Below, one piece after another: positions 14,380 to 22,539 of a stretch of 33,440 bases of DNA. The stretch's first letter is position 1. Every line of letters starts with the position of its first letter. The notes beneath the pieces are model-generated. The model saw only the letters and a program-made list of their open reading frames with translations, made no database searches and was not told where the DNA came from. The stretch is taken from assembly GCA_023270185.1 (NCBI GenBank), contig JAGLCY010000290.1:1-33440 (forward strand), given 5' to 3'. The DNA comes from Candidatus Krumholzibacteriia bacterium. GTDB lineage: Bacteria > Krumholzibacteriota > Krumholzibacteriia > LZORAL124-64-63. A program made the position numbers and the translations under genes.

Positions 14380-14883
14380 ATGAGTGACGGATTGTTCAGC
14401 GCCATAAAAATCAGTTCCTCGGGACTTCGGGGACAGCGCACCAAGATGGATGTGGTGGCTCGAAACCTGGCCAACGCCGAAACCACCCGCACGGCGGACG
14501 GAACACCGTACCGCCGTCAAAGAGCCATTTTCGAACAGGTTCTGGGCGATAAGCTGAAAAGGCACTCGGTGAACATGGGATACGCAGTTGAAAATCGACT
14601 CGCCCGGACGCATCCCGCGCATATGGGCGAAAGGGGCCGCTCTTCCGTCCTTGGCGGGGGCGGCGTCACCAGTGAGGTCGCCGTGGCCTACGATTCATCT
14701 GAATTCAGGGTTGTTCATGATCCTGGGCACCCTGACGCCGACGAGCAGGGTTATGTGCTGATGCCCAACGTCAACCCGATTACCGAAATGGTTGACATGA
14801 TCACCGCCAGCCGAGCCTACGAAGCGAACGTGAGCGCGGTCCAGACAGCCAAGGACATGTTCAACGACGCTCTCAAGATCTGA
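14380..14883 (+). CDS. flgC: Flagellar proximal rod protein FlgC
   Basis: A rod protein above FlgB. The N-terminal motif is LFSAIKISSSGLRGQRTKMD followed by VVARNLANAETTRTADGTPYRRQ, and the C-terminus has YVLMPNVNPITEMVDMITASRAYEANV, the FlgC/FlgG-type rod helix. At 167 residues it is a little longer than the usual 130-150; the extra residues are in the middle (KRHSVNMGYAVENRLARTHPAHM). GGGAGACGG precedes ATG 14380. Confidence 0.96.
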   Translation: MSDGLFSAIKISSSGLRGQRTKMDVVARNLANAETTRTADGTPYRRQRAIFEQVLGDKLKRHSVNMGYAVENRLARTHPAHMGERGRSSVLGGGGVTSEVAVAYDSSEFRVVHDPGHPDADEQGYVLMPNVNPITEMVDMITASRAYEANVSAVQTAKDMFNDALKI

Positions 14884-14940
14884 TGAGGATCGCAGCAGGA
14901 TCGGGATTAACCGATCTCTTGACCGAAATGAGGAACTGAA

Positions 14941-15243
14941 ATGGCCATCGGCAGCATCAAATCCCTGGGATCCGTTGATCCACGCGCGGTCTACGGTGGG
15001 ATGAACAAGGTCCAGGATCCCAAGGCATCCTTCGTTGACCAGCTGAAAAACGCGATGACTGAGGTCAACGACCTTCAGGCCCGGCGGGAAACCATGGTTG
15101 AGCAGGTGGTTACAGGGGAGGCCACCGAGGTCCATGACGTCATGATCGCGGCCAAGGAATCCCAACTGGCCTTCGAGTTGCTACTGGAGGTAAGGAACAA
15201 ATTGCTGGAGTCCTACCAGGAAATCATGCGAATGCAGGTTTAG
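14941..15243 (+). CDS. fliE: Flagellar hook-basal body protein FliE
   Basis: FliE joins the MS ring to the rod and is among the first exported proteins. The 100-residue sequence has the typical middle and end: SFVDQLKNAMTEVNDLQ, then VVTGEATEVHDVMIAAKESQLAFELLLEVRNKLLESYQEIMRM, which is the FliE signature. GAGGAAC precedes ATG 14941. A 57-bp gap separates it from flgC and 33 bp from fliF. Confidence 0.96.
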   Translation: MAIGSIKSLGSVDPRAVYGGMNKVQDPKASFVDQLKNAMTEVNDLQARRETMVEQVVTGEATEVHDVMIAAKESQLAFELLLEVRNKLLESYQEIMRMQV

Positions 15244-15276
15244 CCGTTTCCGAAAAGAAGGATATGAGGTAGCGCA

Positions 15277-16809
15277 GTGGATGGATTCAGGAACGTTACG
15301 GACAACATCAAGGCTCGCGTCGGGGGACTTTCTTTTAATCAGAAGGTCCTCTTGGGAGCAATGACAACGGCCAGCGTGATCAGCATCGCGGTGTTTACCC
15401 TTTGGCTGCAAAAGGAAGAAACAGCCGTTTTGTTCACGAATTTAACCCCTGAGGACGCCGCGGTGGCCATCGAGGAACTGGCCAAACAGGATGTCAGCGC
15501 TGAATTGACCAATGGGGGAACAACCATCCTGGTTCCCAGGAAATCCGTCCACAGGATGCGGGTGGACCTGGCCGGCAAGGGTGTTCCATCAAGTGGGGTA
15601 GTAGGTTTTGAGATCTTCGACGGCAAGCAGTACGGGCTGACGGAATTCCTGCAAAACGTCAATTTCAAGCGGGCGCTCGAAGGTGAACTGACCAAATCCA
15701 TTGAATCACTGCAAGGAATCCAGTCAGCGCGTGTCCACCTCGTGCTTCCAAAACCTTCGATATTCAAGAAGTTGGATTCTCCGGCCACCGCCAGCGTCAT
15801 CCTTCAGTTGGGACGCGGGGCGCGGCTGGAGAATGGCCGGATCCACGGCATCCAGAGCCTGGTGGCCGGCAGCGTGGAAAACCTGGCCATGGAGCAGGTC
15901 ACGGTGATCGACCAGTACGGGAAGGTCTTGTCACAGGAAATCAAGGACGGCGAAACCGGCCGGTCTGAAAGTCAGCTGGCGCTGCGCAAGGAAGTGGAGG
16001 GTCACCTCGCCCAGAAGGCCGGAACCATGCTCGACGGTGTGCTCGGGCTGGGACGGTCCATCGTCCAGGTGGACGCCACCCTGAATTTCGAGAAAATCGA
16101 TCGGGAGCGGGAACTCTACGATCCCCAGAACACCGTGGTGCGCAGTGAGGTCAGGAATGAAACAACTGACCCTCAAACCGGGGGAACCGACGAGAACAAT
16201 ACCACCAACTACGAAATCAACCGCACGGTAGAGCACATCGTGGGGGAGATCGGCGCCGTCAAACGCCTCTCGGTGGCTGTTTTTGTTGATGGCCACTACG
16301 AAACGGACCAGAACGGTGCGGCTCCACTGTACCTCCCGTTGACCGAAGACGAGGTTACCAAGCTGAAGCGCATCGTGCAGACCGCGGTGGGACTGAATGT
16401 CGCGCGCGGGGATCAGATCGAAATGGTCAACATGCAGTTCCGTAAGCCGGAAATTTCGGAGCCCGAGCCTTTTTCAACCAATTGGATTCCCATGGTTACA
16501 AGGTACGGAGGAAAGGCCCTCATCCTCCTGGTTTTCGTTATCGTGCTGCTGAGTTTGCGCAAGGGCATTGGCGGAATCCTGGCCATGAGTGTTCCCAGGA
16601 CCCGGACTCGGGTACCTACAGCAGGGGAAGCAAGCGAATCCGAACATTTCGAGGGCATTCCCGACATGGACGACCAGGTCATCAACGACATCCAGGATTA
16701 CGCGTCGGAAAATCCGGAGAGGGTGGCCGATGTCGTTCAATCCTGGATCCATGAAATGAACCTCGGCAATGCGCCGAAGGAAAAGGTGGGGGATTCCAGT
16801 GAACGATAA
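15277..16809 (+). CDS. fliF: MS-ring protein FliF
   Basis: FliF forms the membrane and supramembrane ring on which the flagellum is built and houses the export gate. The 510-residue protein has an N-terminal membrane segment (about 24-43), the YscJ/FliF ring motifs (LFTNLTPEDAAVAIEEL, VGFEIFDGKQYGLTEF, LKRALEGELTKSIESLQGIQSARVHLVLP), a second membrane segment (about 411-430, KALILLVFVIVLLSL) and a cytoplasmic tail VINDIQDYASENPERVADVVQSW, the FliG-binding end. It starts with GTG, preceded by GAGG. Its end overlaps fliG by 11 bp. Confidence 0.97.
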   Translation: MDGFRNVTDNIKARVGGLSFNQKVLLGAMTTASVISIAVFTLWLQKEETAVLFTNLTPEDAAVAIEELAKQDVSAELTNGGTTILVPRKSVHRMRVDLAGKGVPSSGVVGFEIFDGKQYGLTEFLQNVNFKRALEGELTKSIESLQGIQSARVHLVLPKPSIFKKLDSPATASVILQLGRGARLENGRIHGIQSLVAGSVENLAMEQVTVIDQYGKVLSQEIKDGETGRSESQLALRKEVEGHLAQKAGTMLDGVLGLGRSIVQVDATLNFEKIDRERELYDPQNTVVRSEVRNETTDPQTGGTDENNTTNYEINRTVEHIVGEIGAVKRLSVAVFVDGHYETDQNGAAPLYLPLTEDEVTKLKRIVQTAVGLNVARGDQIEMVNMQFRKPEISEPEPFSTNWIPMVTRYGGKALILLVFVIVLLSLRKGIGGILAMSVPRTRTRVPTAGEASESEHFEGIPDMDDQVINDIQDYASENPERVADVVQSWIHEMNLGNAPKEKVGDSSER

Positions 16810-17800
16810 CGCCGTACGCAAGGCCGCCGTTTTTCTGATGACCCTCGGCCCGGACGCTGGCGGCAAGGTCCTGTCGCGACTCCCCGAGAAGATGGTGGAG
16901 GAACTGACACACTCCATTTCGGGCATGGGCCCGGTAGGCTTCAACGAGAAGAAAAAAACACTCAACGATTTCATTTCCAGCAGCGGGCAGATATCCGGAA
17001 TCGCCACGGGCGGCGAAGAGATGGCCAAGCAACTCCTGGAGGCGGGATTCGGCGCGCGGCGCGCGACTTCCATGCTCAGTCGCGTCACCAGCTACAGCGA
17101 AATAAAAAGTTTCGAGCATCTGAAGGACGTGGATCCGTTGACCATCGCCAACTACCTGAGGAACGAACATCCCCAGACGGCGGCCGTGGTTCTGGCACAT
17201 ATGGATCCCCGGGCCAGCGGCCCTATCCTGGCTTTGATGCCGGCGGACATGCAGGGCGACATCGCGCATCGCATGGCCGTCCTGGAAGCCCCCAACACCG
17301 AAACCCTCCTGGCCGTGGAAAAAGTCCTTGCAGGGCAGCTCCAGGGAGAACTGTCGGCCAAGGAAGCCAAATACGGGGGACGCAAACAGGTTGCGGATAT
17401 TCTCAACGAGGTGGATCGCGACGTCTGGCAGGAGATCCTCGATGAAATGCGGGAGATCGACGATGAGGTTGCCAATGAAGTCAACAACCTCATGTTCGTG
17501 TTCGAGGACATTGTCCTGCTGAATGACAGTCACATCCAGGAGATCCTCAAGGAAATCGACGGCAAGGAATTGACCCTCGCCCTCAAGGGTGCCACCGACG
17601 AGATACGCGACAAGATTTTCGGCAATATGTCCAAACGGGCAGCCCAGGGAATCATGGAGGACATGGACTACATGGGACCCATTCGACTTGCTGATGTCGA
17701 AGAAGCCCAGAAACGGATAGTGGAAGTCATCCGGAATCTGGAGGAAAGCGGCACCGTTACCATCGGAAAGGGAAGCAAGGATGCGGAAATGGTGCCCTGA
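16799..17800 (+). CDS. fliG: Rotor switch protein FliG
   Basis: FliG is the torque-generating part of the C ring that meets MotA. The 333-residue protein has the N domain (VRKAAVFLMTLGPDAGGKVL) that binds FliF, a middle domain with NEHPQTAAVVLAHMDPRASGPIL (the EHPQ motif) and the C domain with LMFVFEDIVLLNDSHIQEIL and TDEIRDKIFGNMSKRAAQ, the charged torque helix. GTG 16799, preceded by GGGGGA, gives the family N-terminus; it lies inside the end of fliF. It overlaps fliH by 20 bp. Confidence 0.97.
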   Translation: MNDNAVRKAAVFLMTLGPDAGGKVLSRLPEKMVEELTHSISGMGPVGFNEKKKTLNDFISSSGQISGIATGGEEMAKQLLEAGFGARRATSMLSRVTSYSEIKSFEHLKDVDPLTIANYLRNEHPQTAAVVLAHMDPRASGPILALMPADMQGDIAHRMAVLEAPNTETLLAVEKVLAGQLQGELSAKEAKYGGRKQVADILNEVDRDVWQEILDEMREIDDEVANEVNNLMFVFEDIVLLNDSHIQEILKEIDGKELTLALKGATDEIRDKIFGNMSKRAAQGIMEDMDYMGPIRLADVEEAQKRIVEVIRNLEESGTVTIGKGSKDAEMVP

Positions 17801-18479
17801 ACCCTTTGAATCCGGAACTGTCGTTTCAACGACGATTCCGGATCAGGATGTGGACAATCCAAGGTTCGAAATGGACCCCCGCCTGACGGGCGGGAATTCG
17901 ATCTGGGACCTGATGAACCAGTCCGAAAAAGACCTGTTGCTGGAAAGAGCCCGGGATCTCCTGATAACGGAATTCGAAACTCGGGAAAACGAGTTCCTTC
18001 AGCGGCATCGGATGGAACTGGCCGAAACCAGGAAGGAATTCTCCAGCAGATTCGACAACTGGAGTCGGGAATTTACCGCGGGACAAGACCTCGGAAGGCA
18101 GGATGTCGCAGTGGAAGCGGCCGGACTGGCCCTGGCCATGGCGCGTAAGATCATTCGGGACACCGTCAGGGTGGATCCCGAATTCGTGACTCGCACCCTC
18201 GAAACCACCCTGTTCAAGGTTCGTGATGCAACCCCGCTGACAGTGACTCTCCATCCCGATGATGCCCACCTTCTGGAAAGCAACCCGGATCTGATGGCCC
18301 GACTCCGCATCGGGAATGTGGTGCCGGATCCCCGGGTGGGGAAGGGCGGTTGCATGGTCAGGGCCGGTGCACGGGAGTGGGATGCGACTCTTTCGCGGCA
18401 AATTGATTCCCTGGCTGAGATCGTGGAGGAGACCTTGGCCGTCGGTGAAACCCTGGTTCCTTCAAACCCTGGAGCATGA
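17781..18479 (+). CDS. fliH: Flagellar export regulator FliH
   Basis: FliH is the stator-like partner that holds FliI near the export gate. The 232-residue protein has a polar N-terminus, a long charged helix (about 45-105) and the C-terminal FliH/HrpE-like domain with VEAAGLALAMARKIIRDTV and LTVTLHPDDAHLL, ending VGKGGCMVRAGAREWDATLSRQIDSL, a pattern shared with V/F-type ATPase peripheral stalks. GGGAAGCAAGG precedes ATG 17781. It lies between fliG and fliI with overlaps on both sides. Confidence 0.92.
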   Translation: MRKWCPEPFESGTVVSTTIPDQDVDNPRFEMDPRLTGGNSIWDLMNQSEKDLLLERARDLLITEFETRENEFLQRHRMELAETRKEFSSRFDNWSREFTAGQDLGRQDVAVEAAGLALAMARKIIRDTVRVDPEFVTRTLETTLFKVRDATPLTVTLHPDDAHLLESNPDLMARLRIGNVVPDPRVGKGGCMVRAGAREWDATLSRQIDSLAEIVEETLAVGETLVPSNPGA

Positions 18480-19795
18480 TGAACCCGGCCTGGAATAAAC
18501 TCACGGAAACCATTCGTAAGGCGGACACCATTCGGCCCCTGGGACGGGTCAGGAATCTCGTCGGCATGGTCATCGAAGTCCAAGGGCTGTCGGCTCCCAT
18601 CGGGTCAATTTGCCGCATCAATGCCGGTCGTAATGAACCAGACGTTCTCAGCGAAGTCATCGGCTTTCGTGACGACACGTTATTGGTCATGCCCTACCAG
18701 CACACCCGGGGTGTGGCAACAGGCAGGCGCGTGGATCTGGTTTCAAGGAAGATGACCGTTCCTGTCGGACCGGGTTTGCTCGGACGGGTGATCGATGGCC
18801 TTGGCCGCCCATTGGACGGTGGACCGCCATTGGCCGGCCTGCCGCGAAAAGCCCTGGGTGGCACACCCCCGGCGCCCTTGAAACGGAAACGTTCCGCGGA
18901 AATCCTCGGCACCGGAATTCGTTCCATCGACAGCATGATCACCACCGTTCGAGGCCAGCGAATGGGAATATTTTCCGGAAGCGGCGTGGGGAAATCCATC
19001 CTGCTTGGAATGTTGGCCCGGAACGCCGAATCCCAGATAAACGTCCTGGCCCTGATCGGGGAGCGCGGACGTGAGGTGAAGGAATTCCTGGAAAGGGACC
19101 TGGGCCCGGAAGGATTGGCCCGGAGCGTGGTTGTGGTTGTCACTTCCGATGAAAGCGCGGTCATGCGCGCCAAAGGGGCCGACACGGCCATGACGATCGC
19201 CGAATCATTTCGCGAGGCTGACCAATCGGTCCTGTTCATGATGGATTCGGCCACCAGATACGCCATGGCTTTGCGCGAAATCGGACTGGCCGCGGGAGAA
19301 CCCCCCACCACCAAGGGTTACCCGCCATCTGTTTTCGCCGCCCTGCCACGTTTGTGTGAACGCGCGGGCTGGTCCGACATCAATTCAATGACCGCGTTTT
19401 TCTCGGTCCTGATCGAAGGGGACGATATCCAGGATCCGGTGGGTGACGCCATGCGTTCGATCCTGGATGGGCACATCATGCTCAGTCGAGACCTCGCCCG
19501 GCGCCATCACTATCCCGCTGTGGATATTCTGGGCAGCGTAAGCCGGCTGCGCAACGACGCCGTACAGGTGAACGATATCGAAGCCGGCGCCAAACTCATG
19601 GCCTGGCTCAAGGCCCTTGAAGACAACCGTGACCTCATCAATATCGGAGCATATGTAGCGGGGTCCGATCCAATACTTGATGAAGCGATGGACAAGGAAA
19701 ACGAGATAAAGTCGTTTCTCACTCAGGATATGGTGCATGGATACGCGGCCCCTGACACCTTGTCCGGTCTGCGCCAATTGACGGGGGTCGTATGA
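18479..19795 (+). CDS. fliI: Flagellar export ATPase FliI
   Basis: FliI is the F1-beta-like ATPase of the flagellar type III export system. It has Walker A GSGVGKS (about 167-173), ALIGERGREVKEF, VVVVTSDESAVMRAKGADTAMTIAE, Walker B-like VLFMMDSATRYAMALREIGLAAGEPP, and GYPPSVFAALPRLCERAG, all typical. The protein has 438 residues from ATG 18479, which shares one base with the fliH stop; ATG 18476 is also possible and would add one Met. Neither has a strong ribosome binding site, so coupling to fliH is likely. Confidence 0.97.
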   Translation: MNPAWNKLTETIRKADTIRPLGRVRNLVGMVIEVQGLSAPIGSICRINAGRNEPDVLSEVIGFRDDTLLVMPYQHTRGVATGRRVDLVSRKMTVPVGPGLLGRVIDGLGRPLDGGPPLAGLPRKALGGTPPAPLKRKRSAEILGTGIRSIDSMITTVRGQRMGIFSGSGVGKSILLGMLARNAESQINVLALIGERGREVKEFLERDLGPEGLARSVVVVVTSDESAVMRAKGADTAMTIAESFREADQSVLFMMDSATRYAMALREIGLAAGEPPTTKGYPPSVFAALPRLCERAGWSDINSMTAFFSVLIEGDDIQDPVGDAMRSILDGHIMLSRDLARRHHYPAVDILGSVSRLRNDAVQVNDIEAGAKLMAWLKALEDNRDLINIGAYVAGSDPILDEAMDKENEIKSFLTQDMVHGYAAPDTLSGLRQLTGVV

Positions 19796-20256
19796 TGGCG
19801 ACATTCAAATTCCGTCTGGAAAAGGTTTGGCGACACAGGCGTAAAATCGTTGACCAAAACTCAATCGCCTTGGCGGGCGCCGACAAACGGGTGGCGACAT
19901 TGTCCAGGCAGATCGTTGAACTCGACCGGAATATTGATCGGTACTCGCGAAGCATGGTATCGCCCGGGGGTCAGGCTCTTCAGGTGCCCGACCTCATCGC
20001 GGGAGCCACCTGGCTTGAACATCTTCATGACTTGAACGAGGACCTGGACAGCAGGTTGCAGATCGCGGTCAAGGATCTGGACCGACATCGATCGCGGTTG
20101 ACCGAGTCCTGGCGGGATTTGGAAGTCCTTTCCAGGCTTCGGGATCGCCAGTCGGAAAACTGGCAATTGGATCAGGATCGAAAAGAAAGAAAGGAAATGG
20201 ATGAAATCGGCCAGTATCGCGCTTTCCGGCATGATGGGGCCAAGTTTTCCCCGTGA
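19795..20256 (+). CDS. fliJ: Flagellar export protein FliJ
   Basis: FliJ is a coiled-coil stalk protein in the FliI ring, linking it to FlhA. The 153-residue protein starts MATFKFRLEKVWRHRR, the FliJ signature, and the rest is charged coiled coil. I used ATG 19795, which shares one base with the fliI stop and lies seven bases from GGGGG; ATG 19792 is nearly as good. It is the last gene before the intergenic region with a strong sigma-54 site. Confidence 0.9.
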   Translation: MATFKFRLEKVWRHRRKIVDQNSIALAGADKRVATLSRQIVELDRNIDRYSRSMVSPGGQALQVPDLIAGATWLEHLHDLNEDLDSRLQIAVKDLDRHRSRLTESWRDLEVLSRLRDRQSENWQLDQDRKERKEMDEIGQYRAFRHDGAKFSP

Positions 20257-20376
20257 CCGGAACATATTGCCGGGTCCATACCGGAAAGCTGAGAAACCGG
20301 TTTTATCGAATATCCTAAATGTCCGTCCCTAAACAAGATGGATCCATGCGCATTGGGCTGGGGCAGAGATTGGTTC

Positions 20377-20392
20377 TGGCACCTGCGTTGCA
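20377..20392 (+). promoter_or_regulatory. Sigma-54 promoter for the motE-fliK-flgD-flgE unit
   Basis: TGGCAC-CTGCG-TTGCA is a full match to the -24/-12 consensus (GG 20378-20379, GC 20390-20391, spacing N10). Expected start near 20404, giving a leader of about 48 nt before motE. It lies in the 195-bp gap after fliJ, outside coding sequence. An activator site should lie upstream, but no convincing dyad is visible. Confidence 0.85.
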
Positions 20393-20451
20393 CGTAAATC
20401 CAATGCCGGGAAGAATTGTTTTCCGGTGTTCCGAATCAAAGGGTAACTCGC

Positions 20452-20973
20452 ATGAAAAGCGTCCTGATCATATCGGTAGTGACATTTTTCCTGATCTTTG
20501 GGGGTCTGGCCATTTTGAGCAGCCACCTGGGCGGAGGTTCCAACGTTGCTCAACAGTTGCTGGATCCAGTGAAAACCCTTGATACCGAACTTGTTTTGAA
20601 AGGCCTGGATGCCGAGAGGGCACTGATCAGACGGGAAAAAGAGGAACTGGTGACCTTGCGCCAGGCGGTCGCTGTCCAGGAGCAGGTGCTGAATGAAGGG
20701 CGCCGGGAACTGTCCGCCATGGTCCGGGAGATCGAAGCCAAACAGCGCATTCTCGGTGAAGGCCGTGAGCGCTCCGCAGTTCGTCTGGCCAAGATGTACG
20801 AAAGCATGAAACCCGCACAGGCCGCTCCGATCCTGAGCGCTTTGGAAATGGATATCATACTGGACATCATGGCGCGCATGAAGGAACGGGAGGCAGCCAG
20901 GATCCTTGCCAATATGGATGCCTCACTTGCCGCCAGGATCAGTACGGAATTGAGTATGGAAGGGGCCGGTTGA
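20452..20973 (+). CDS. motE: MotE/YlxF-like flagellar protein with MgtE_N-like domain
   Basis: A 173-residue protein with an N-terminal membrane segment (about 4-22, VLIISVVTFFLIFGGLAIL), a long coiled coil (about 50-105) and a C-terminal MgtE_N/FliG-like motif: LAKMYESMKPAQAAPILSALEMDIILDIMARMKEREAARILANMDASLAARIS. This is the pattern of MotE/YlxF proteins found between fliJ and fliK. Depending on species they act as a periplasmic chaperone for stator function or have no defined role. AAAGGG eight bases before ATG 20452 fits. It is first in a sigma-54-driven unit and shares one base with the fliK start. Confidence 0.85.
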   Translation: MKSVLIISVVTFFLIFGGLAILSSHLGGGSNVAQQLLDPVKTLDTELVLKGLDAERALIRREKEELVTLRQAVAVQEQVLNEGRRELSAMVREIEAKQRILGEGRERSAVRLAKMYESMKPAQAAPILSALEMDIILDIMARMKEREAARILANMDASLAARISTELSMEGAG

Positions 20974-21845
20974 TGCACCTGCTTTTGAACAGCAAAGCCG
21001 GGTTGCCCGCCGGGCAAATCCCATCGCGTGTGTCAAACCGCGGCGGGTCTCCGGTGTCAACCTTTTCCCTGCTGTTGGCAGGCAAACTTGCCGTGCCGGG
21101 GGAGGCCGAATCCGAGGTCCCAAAAGGGTCCGCCCAGAGTGGTTCGCCCGGCAAGGTAAACGATACCGAGCCGGAAAATTCGATTACGGGTAGATCCGAA
21201 GTCCAGGGCAATCACGACCATGATCAGGGTTCCAGTTCGGGCAAACCGGTGCAGGATGGTGGAACACCTCCCATCGCTGACGGCGAGGGGACTTTAGCGG
21301 GCAGTCTCGGATCCCTGGGTTTATTGACCGGTTTACTCCAGGGTGCCGACCCGATGGGAATAACGAATGGGACCGCACCGCATTTTGACATGACGGAGGG
21401 GCTACCCGCGGATTTCCGGGCCCGGCTTGCAGGGGATATTGCCGCAGGTTTCTCGAATCGAAACGGAATCCAGAATCTTGTCCTGAAGCTCGATTCCGAC
21501 CATCTCGGGCAGGTCGACGTCAGGTTGCAGGCGAAAGGCGACCATCTGTCGGTCAGGCTAATGGCGGCCGACAGGGAGTCGGAGGCAGCCCTGCGGGGAA
21601 ACATCAAGGAACTGAGCGAGGCCATCCAAAAGCGGACAGGCAGGTTCCAACATATAGAAGTGAGGGTGGACCTCAAAGACAACCAAGAGACCGGCAAGGA
21701 GCCCGCGGAGGAAGAGGGATCTCATTCTTCGAAACGGGACTCGCAAGAGGATAACAGGGAGGATTCGGGTCCCCGCGGGGAGCCGGAAAATCCAAACACG
21801 GCGGAGTTTGAACCGGAGCCCGACGTACGGGTGCAGGGAGGATAG
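20973..21845 (+). CDS. fliK: Hook-length control protein FliK
   Basis: FliK measures hook length and switches export specificity through FlhB. The 290-residue protein has a disordered Ser/Gly/Asp-rich N-terminal half, as usual for the ruler part, and a C-terminal Flg_hook domain: IQNLVLKLDSDHLGQVDVRL, then HLSVRLMAADRESEAALRGNIKELSEAI. It is shorter than many FliK proteins (about 400). After the domain comes a very acidic, Glu/Ser/Pro-rich tail of about 60 residues, which is unusual. ATG 20973 shares one base with the motE stop. Confidence 0.88.
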   Translation: MHLLLNSKAGLPAGQIPSRVSNRGGSPVSTFSLLLAGKLAVPGEAESEVPKGSAQSGSPGKVNDTEPENSITGRSEVQGNHDHDQGSSSGKPVQDGGTPPIADGEGTLAGSLGSLGLLTGLLQGADPMGITNGTAPHFDMTEGLPADFRARLAGDIAAGFSNRNGIQNLVLKLDSDHLGQVDVRLQAKGDHLSVRLMAADRESEAALRGNIKELSEAIQKRTGRFQHIEVRVDLKDNQETGKEPAEEEGSHSSKRDSQEDNREDSGPRGEPENPNTAEFEPEPDVRVQGG

Positions 21846-21848
21846 ATC

Positions 21849-22496
21849 ATGCCTGTCACAGGAATCACTGATGGTTACGGGCCCGTGGTGGGGCAACCCA
21901 CGCGTGATTACGCGGCGGTCGACAAGATGGATTTCATGACCCTTCTGGTGGCACAGATCAAGAACCAGGACCCCATGAGCCCCATGGACAACGCGGAGTT
22001 CACGTCGCAGATCACCCAGTTCACGATGCTGGACGAGATGAAGTCCATGAACGCCAGGCTGGAGGAAAACCTTCTGGTGGGGCAGACCATCAACAACACC
22101 GCGATGCTCGGTCTTGTCGGCAAGAGCGTCACCGTGGAAGGCAACAAGGTCTGGATGACCGACGGCGTTCCGTCGGAAAGTGTCTTGGCCGCTGACGGGC
22201 CCGGAACGGTGGTTGTCGAAGTCACCGATGACACGGGCCATGTCGTGGCGACCTTCCGGAAGTCCATCGAACGAGGCCTCAATGACGTGACCTGGGACGG
22301 CAAGCTGGAGAACGGCGAACTGGCGGGCGATGGGACCTATTCCATTTCCGTTACACCTGGCGACGGCAGTGAAGATGTTTCCTTCACCACCCTCATGACC
22401 GGTCCGGTTGAAGGTTTGCGTTATGAAAACAACACGGCAGTAGTCATCATCGGTGGCGTGGAATTCTACGTGTCCGACATCTACAAGGTGAGTTAG
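21849..22496 (+). CDS. flgD: Hook cap protein FlgD
   Basis: FlgD forms the transient scaffold at the hook tip. The N-terminal part carries the family motif DFMTLLVAQIKNQDPMSPMDNAEFTSQITQF, followed by SMNARLEENLLVGQT. The C-terminal part is an Ig-like FlgD domain (TWDGKLENGELAGDGTYSISV). The 215-residue length is usual. It starts three bases after the fliK stop, with GGGAGG upstream, and flgE follows after 43 bp. Confidence 0.96.
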   Translation: MPVTGITDGYGPVVGQPTRDYAAVDKMDFMTLLVAQIKNQDPMSPMDNAEFTSQITQFTMLDEMKSMNARLEENLLVGQTINNTAMLGLVGKSVTVEGNKVWMTDGVPSESVLAADGPGTVVVEVTDDTGHVVATFRKSIERGLNDVTWDGKLENGELAGDGTYSISVTPGDGSEDVSFTTLMTGPVEGLRYENNTAVVIIGGVEFYVSDIYKVS

Positions 22497-22539
22497 ACGG
22501 GCGGCCAGGATGGCGCGCCCTTGAAAGCGGGAGGATCCC

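Noticed and set aside
20278-20306. ACCGG...CCGGTTTTAT as a terminator after fliJ
   Set aside because: Only a 5-bp stem with a 13-base loop; too weak.
20306-20313. TCGAATAT shared between the regions upstream of the motE and fliP promoters (also 28874-28881, reversed)
   Set aside because: A single 8-mer shared in two AT-rich stretches of about 200 bp is expected by chance; not enough to call an activator site.
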